Shown: positions 5,661-6,989 of the stretch, piece by piece | How positions within the stretch are numbered: the stretch's first letter is position 1 | Layout of the letters: every line of letters begins with the position of its first letter | From: Pelagibius sp041565695 | Lineage (GTDB): Bacteria; Pseudomonadota; Alphaproteobacteria; Kiloniellales; Kiloniellaceae | NCBI GenBank assembly: GCA_041565695.1 | Contig: JBFGUI010000211.1 | Span: forward strand, 1-6,989 | Length of the DNA: 6,989 bases | Direction: 5' to 3' | The notes under the pieces: generated by a model | Told to the model about the DNA's origin: nothing | The model's input: only the letters and a program-made list of their open reading frames with translations | Database searches by the model: none | Position numbers and translations under genes: made by a program

Positions 5661-6647
5661 ATGCATGCGATGGTTCTGCGCAAAAAAGCCGCGGGGCGGC
5701 TGGAGGCCGCCGACCTGCCGCTGCCGCAGCCGGGCCCGGGGCAGATCCGCGTCAGGGTCGCGGCCTGTGGGGTCTGCCGTACCGACCTGCACGTGGTCGA
5801 CGGCGACCTCACCGACCCCAAGTTGCCCATCGTGCCGGGGCACGAGATCGTCGGCACCGTGGACGCCCTGGGCGACGGCGTCGTGGCCTTTGCCGCGGGC
5901 CAGCGGGTCGGGGTGCCCTGGCTCGGGTTTTCCTGCGGGACCTGCGACTACTGCGCCGCGGGCCGGGAGAACCTCTGCGGCGCGGCCCGCTACACCGGCT
6001 ACCAGATCGACGGGGGCTATGCCGACTACTGCTTGGCCGATGCACGCTATGCCTTCGCCCTGCCGGTGGGCTACAGCGATTCCGAGGCGGCACCGCTGCT
6101 CTGCGCTGGCCTCATCGGCCACCGCGCCTACCGCATGACGGGGGAGGGCCGCCGCCTCGGCGTCTACGGCTTCGGCGCGGCGGCCCACATCATGATCCAG
6201 GTGGCCCTCTGGGAGGGGCGGGAGGTCTACGGCTTCACCCGGCCTGGCGATGTTGAAGCGCAGGCCTTCGCGCGGGATCTGGGCGCCGTCTGGGCGGGGG
6301 CCTCGGGCGAGGAGCCACCGCAGCCGCTGGACGCGGCGGTGATCTTCGCGCCGGTCGGCGAACTGGTGCCCGAGGCACTGAAGCGCACGGCGCGCGGCGG
6401 CATCGTGGTCTGCGCCGGCATCCACATGAGCGACATCCCGAGCTTTCCCTACCGCATCTTGTGGGAGGAGCGGCAGATCCGCTCGGTCGCCAACCTGACC
6501 CGGCGGGACGCCGAGGAGTTCCTGGCCCTGGCGCCCAGGGTGCCGGTGAGGACCCACACCCGCGACTATCCCCTGGCCGAGGCCAACCGGGCCCTCGACG
6601 ACCTGCGGAAGGGGCGCCTCAAGGGCGCCGCGGTGCTGCGGCCCTGA
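5661..6647 (+). CDS. Zinc-dependent alcohol dehydrogenase (medium-chain, AdhP/AdhA-like)
   Basis: A cytoplasmic medium-chain dehydrogenase/reductase oxidising alcohols, or reducing aldehydes, with NAD(P). Numbered from ATG 5661 (328 residues, usual for the group), the GroES-like N-terminal domain carries catalytic zinc ligands Cys39 (GVCRTDLH), His61-Glu62 (PGHE) and Cys148 (LLCAGLIG). The four structural-zinc cysteines are 92, 95, 98 and 106, so both zinc sites are complete. The nucleotide-binding Rossmann fold begins at VYGFGAAAH near 168-176. The VYGFTRPGD that follows the second strand is typical of a subgroup of zinc alcohol dehydrogenases and gives no firm NAD versus NADP choice. It is divergent from the dehydratase operon across a short gap, so a link with sugar-acid or aldehyde metabolism is possible but unproven. 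An ATG at 5643 would add six residues. Confidence 0.9.
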   Translation: MHAMVLRKKAAGRLEAADLPLPQPGPGQIRVRVAACGVCRTDLHVVDGDLTDPKLPIVPGHEIVGTVDALGDGVVAFAAGQRVGVPWLGFSCGTCDYCAAGRENLCGAARYTGYQIDGGYADYCLADARYAFALPVGYSDSEAAPLLCAGLIGHRAYRMTGEGRRLGVYGFGAAAHIMIQVALWEGREVYGFTRPGDVEAQAFARDLGAVWAGASGEEPPQPLDAAVIFAPVGELVPEALKRTARGGIVVCAGIHMSDIPSFPYRILWEERQIRSVANLTRRDAEEFLALAPRVPVRTHTRDYPLAEANRALDDLRKGRLKGAAVLRP

Positions 6648-6648
6648 G

Positions 6649-6666
6649 GCGGGGTGCTGCCCCCGC
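6649..6666 (+). terminator. Possible hairpin terminator after the alcohol dehydrogenase
   Basis: GCGGGG at 6649-6654 pairs with CCCCGC at 6661-6666 around a six-base loop, starting two bases after the stop codon. There is no T tract afterwards, so it would be a weak or factor-assisted terminator at best. Confidence 0.3.
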
Positions 6667-6904
6667 AATGACACCGGGGCGCGGGCGGCCGCTCCCTTGA
6701 AACTGTGCCGAAAAGTTCCGACGTTTATGGTTAACGGCAACTTAACCGTAACCGCATCAGAGTAAACCGATGGGGCGGATCGTTACCGAACATAAGGAAC
6801 TTGAGCGCTACCCTGGCGCCAGGACCCGGCCCTAGCGGCCCGCCGACGCCCGGCGGACCGCGGCGTTCCCGGGTCAGCGAGGGGCAGAGGTGCGAGGTTG
6901 GAAG
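6667..6904. other. Non-coding leader and promoter region
   Basis: No gene is supported here. It contains the CtrA-type site at 6731-6746 and, after it, GC-rich DNA with short repeats of CCGCCG/CGGCGG type. The long frame on the - strand through this region is Pro/Gly/Arg-rich with no recognisable motif and no good ribosome binding site, so it is taken as a composition artefact. If transcription starts just after the CtrA site, the mRNA leader before 6905 would be about 130 bases. Confidence 0.45.
6731..6746 (+). promoter_or_regulatory. Full CtrA-type binding site
   Basis: TTAA at 6731-6734, seven bases, then TTAAC at 6742-6746: an exact match to the TTAA-N7-TTAAC motif bound by the alphaproteobacterial cell-cycle and motility regulator CtrA. 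It also forms an inverted repeat, GGTTAA/TTAACC. The surrounding 6715-6770 is the AT-richest part of an otherwise very GC-rich gap. If the second half acts as the -35 region, TAAACC at 6763-6768 is a possible -10 with a 15-base spacer. It would then drive the gene starting near 6905. Confidence 0.55.
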
Positions 6905-6989
6905 ATGACCTTGGGTCCGAGCAATGACCACTGGGAGGCCCGCCGCCCGGCCGACGCCGGCGGCAGGCACCCCTGGTCCCGCAGCTATC
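6905..6989 (+). CDS. N-terminal fragment of an unidentified gene running off the window
   Basis: A frame from ATG 6905 stays open to the window edge and gives 28 residues beginning MTLGPSNDHWEARRP and ending in HPWSRSY. Nearly all third positions are G or C, as in real genes of this window, and less so in the competing frame from ATG 6924. GAGG at 6894-6897 lies seven bases before the ATG. An in-frame GTG at 6890 is an alternative start. The fragment is too short to name; the upstream CtrA-type site suggests a gene for motility, signalling or cell cycle, as inference only. Confidence 0.45.
   Translation, partial: MTLGPSNDHWEARRPADAGGRHPWSRSY

Noticed and set aside
5607..6740. Long 377-codon open frame on the - strand opposite the alcohol dehydrogenase
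   Set aside because: It is the antisense of a gene with complete zinc sites; the translation is Gly/Ala/Arg/Pro/His-rich with no recognisable domain.
6770..6835. 21-residue ORF beginning MGRIVTEHKELERYPGARTRP in the leader after the CtrA-type site
   Set aside because: It has no Shine-Dalgarno, and its ATG would lie at or before the likely transcription start if the CtrA site acts at -35. It is in phase with the 6905 frame but separated by a TAG.

Overview
The window is GC-rich DNA from a bacterium, most likely an alphaproteobacterium. The best lineage clue is a full CtrA-type site (TTAA-N7-TTAAC) near the right end. Strong third-position GC preference in every gene and the gene families present agree with this, but the order or genus is inference; Rhodospirillales or a relative would fit. 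Nothing in the window looks like a mobile element, CRISPR array, tRNA or rRNA.

Left part (1-1353, + strand): an AGE-family sugar epimerase/isomerase whose true start is probably 151. Converging on it is a small stand-alone protein resembling domain III of elongation factor Tu (1350-1690, - strand). As printed, its reading frame is broken near 1456-1458. If the frame is restored, its stop codon interlocks with that of the epimerase in a shared CTAG.

Middle-left (1691-2148): a short AT-richer intergenic region holds two adjacent 7-1-7 inverted repeats with Fur-box architecture, just upstream of a 91-residue DUF2061 membrane protein gene with a strong ribosome binding site. Converging on that gene is an 86-residue helical protein with a Cys-Cys pair (2155-2415, - strand) and no recognised function.

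Middle-right (2503-5555, - strand): a probable operon transcribed right to left. It has a 124-residue protein of unknown function, a 512-residue UxaA/GarD-type dehydratase (SAF domain fused to the large catalytic domain), and a 370-residue Ldh2-family NAD(P)-dependent 2-hydroxyacid dehydrogenase. The last two overlap by 4 bases (GTGA). Together they look like a catabolic module for a sugar acid or related hydroxy acid; the substrate cannot be read from the sequence.

Right part (5661-6989, + strand): divergent from the operon is a zinc-dependent medium-chain alcohol dehydrogenase with complete catalytic and structural zinc ligands. It is followed by about 250 bases of non-coding DNA with the CtrA-type site, then the probable first 28 codons of a gene that runs off the window.

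Most of the content belongs to known families. The parts least explained are the 124-residue leader protein of the dehydratase operon, the tandem Fur-like operator in front of DUF2061, the broken EF-Tu-like gene and the CtrA-controlled gene cut off at the right edge.
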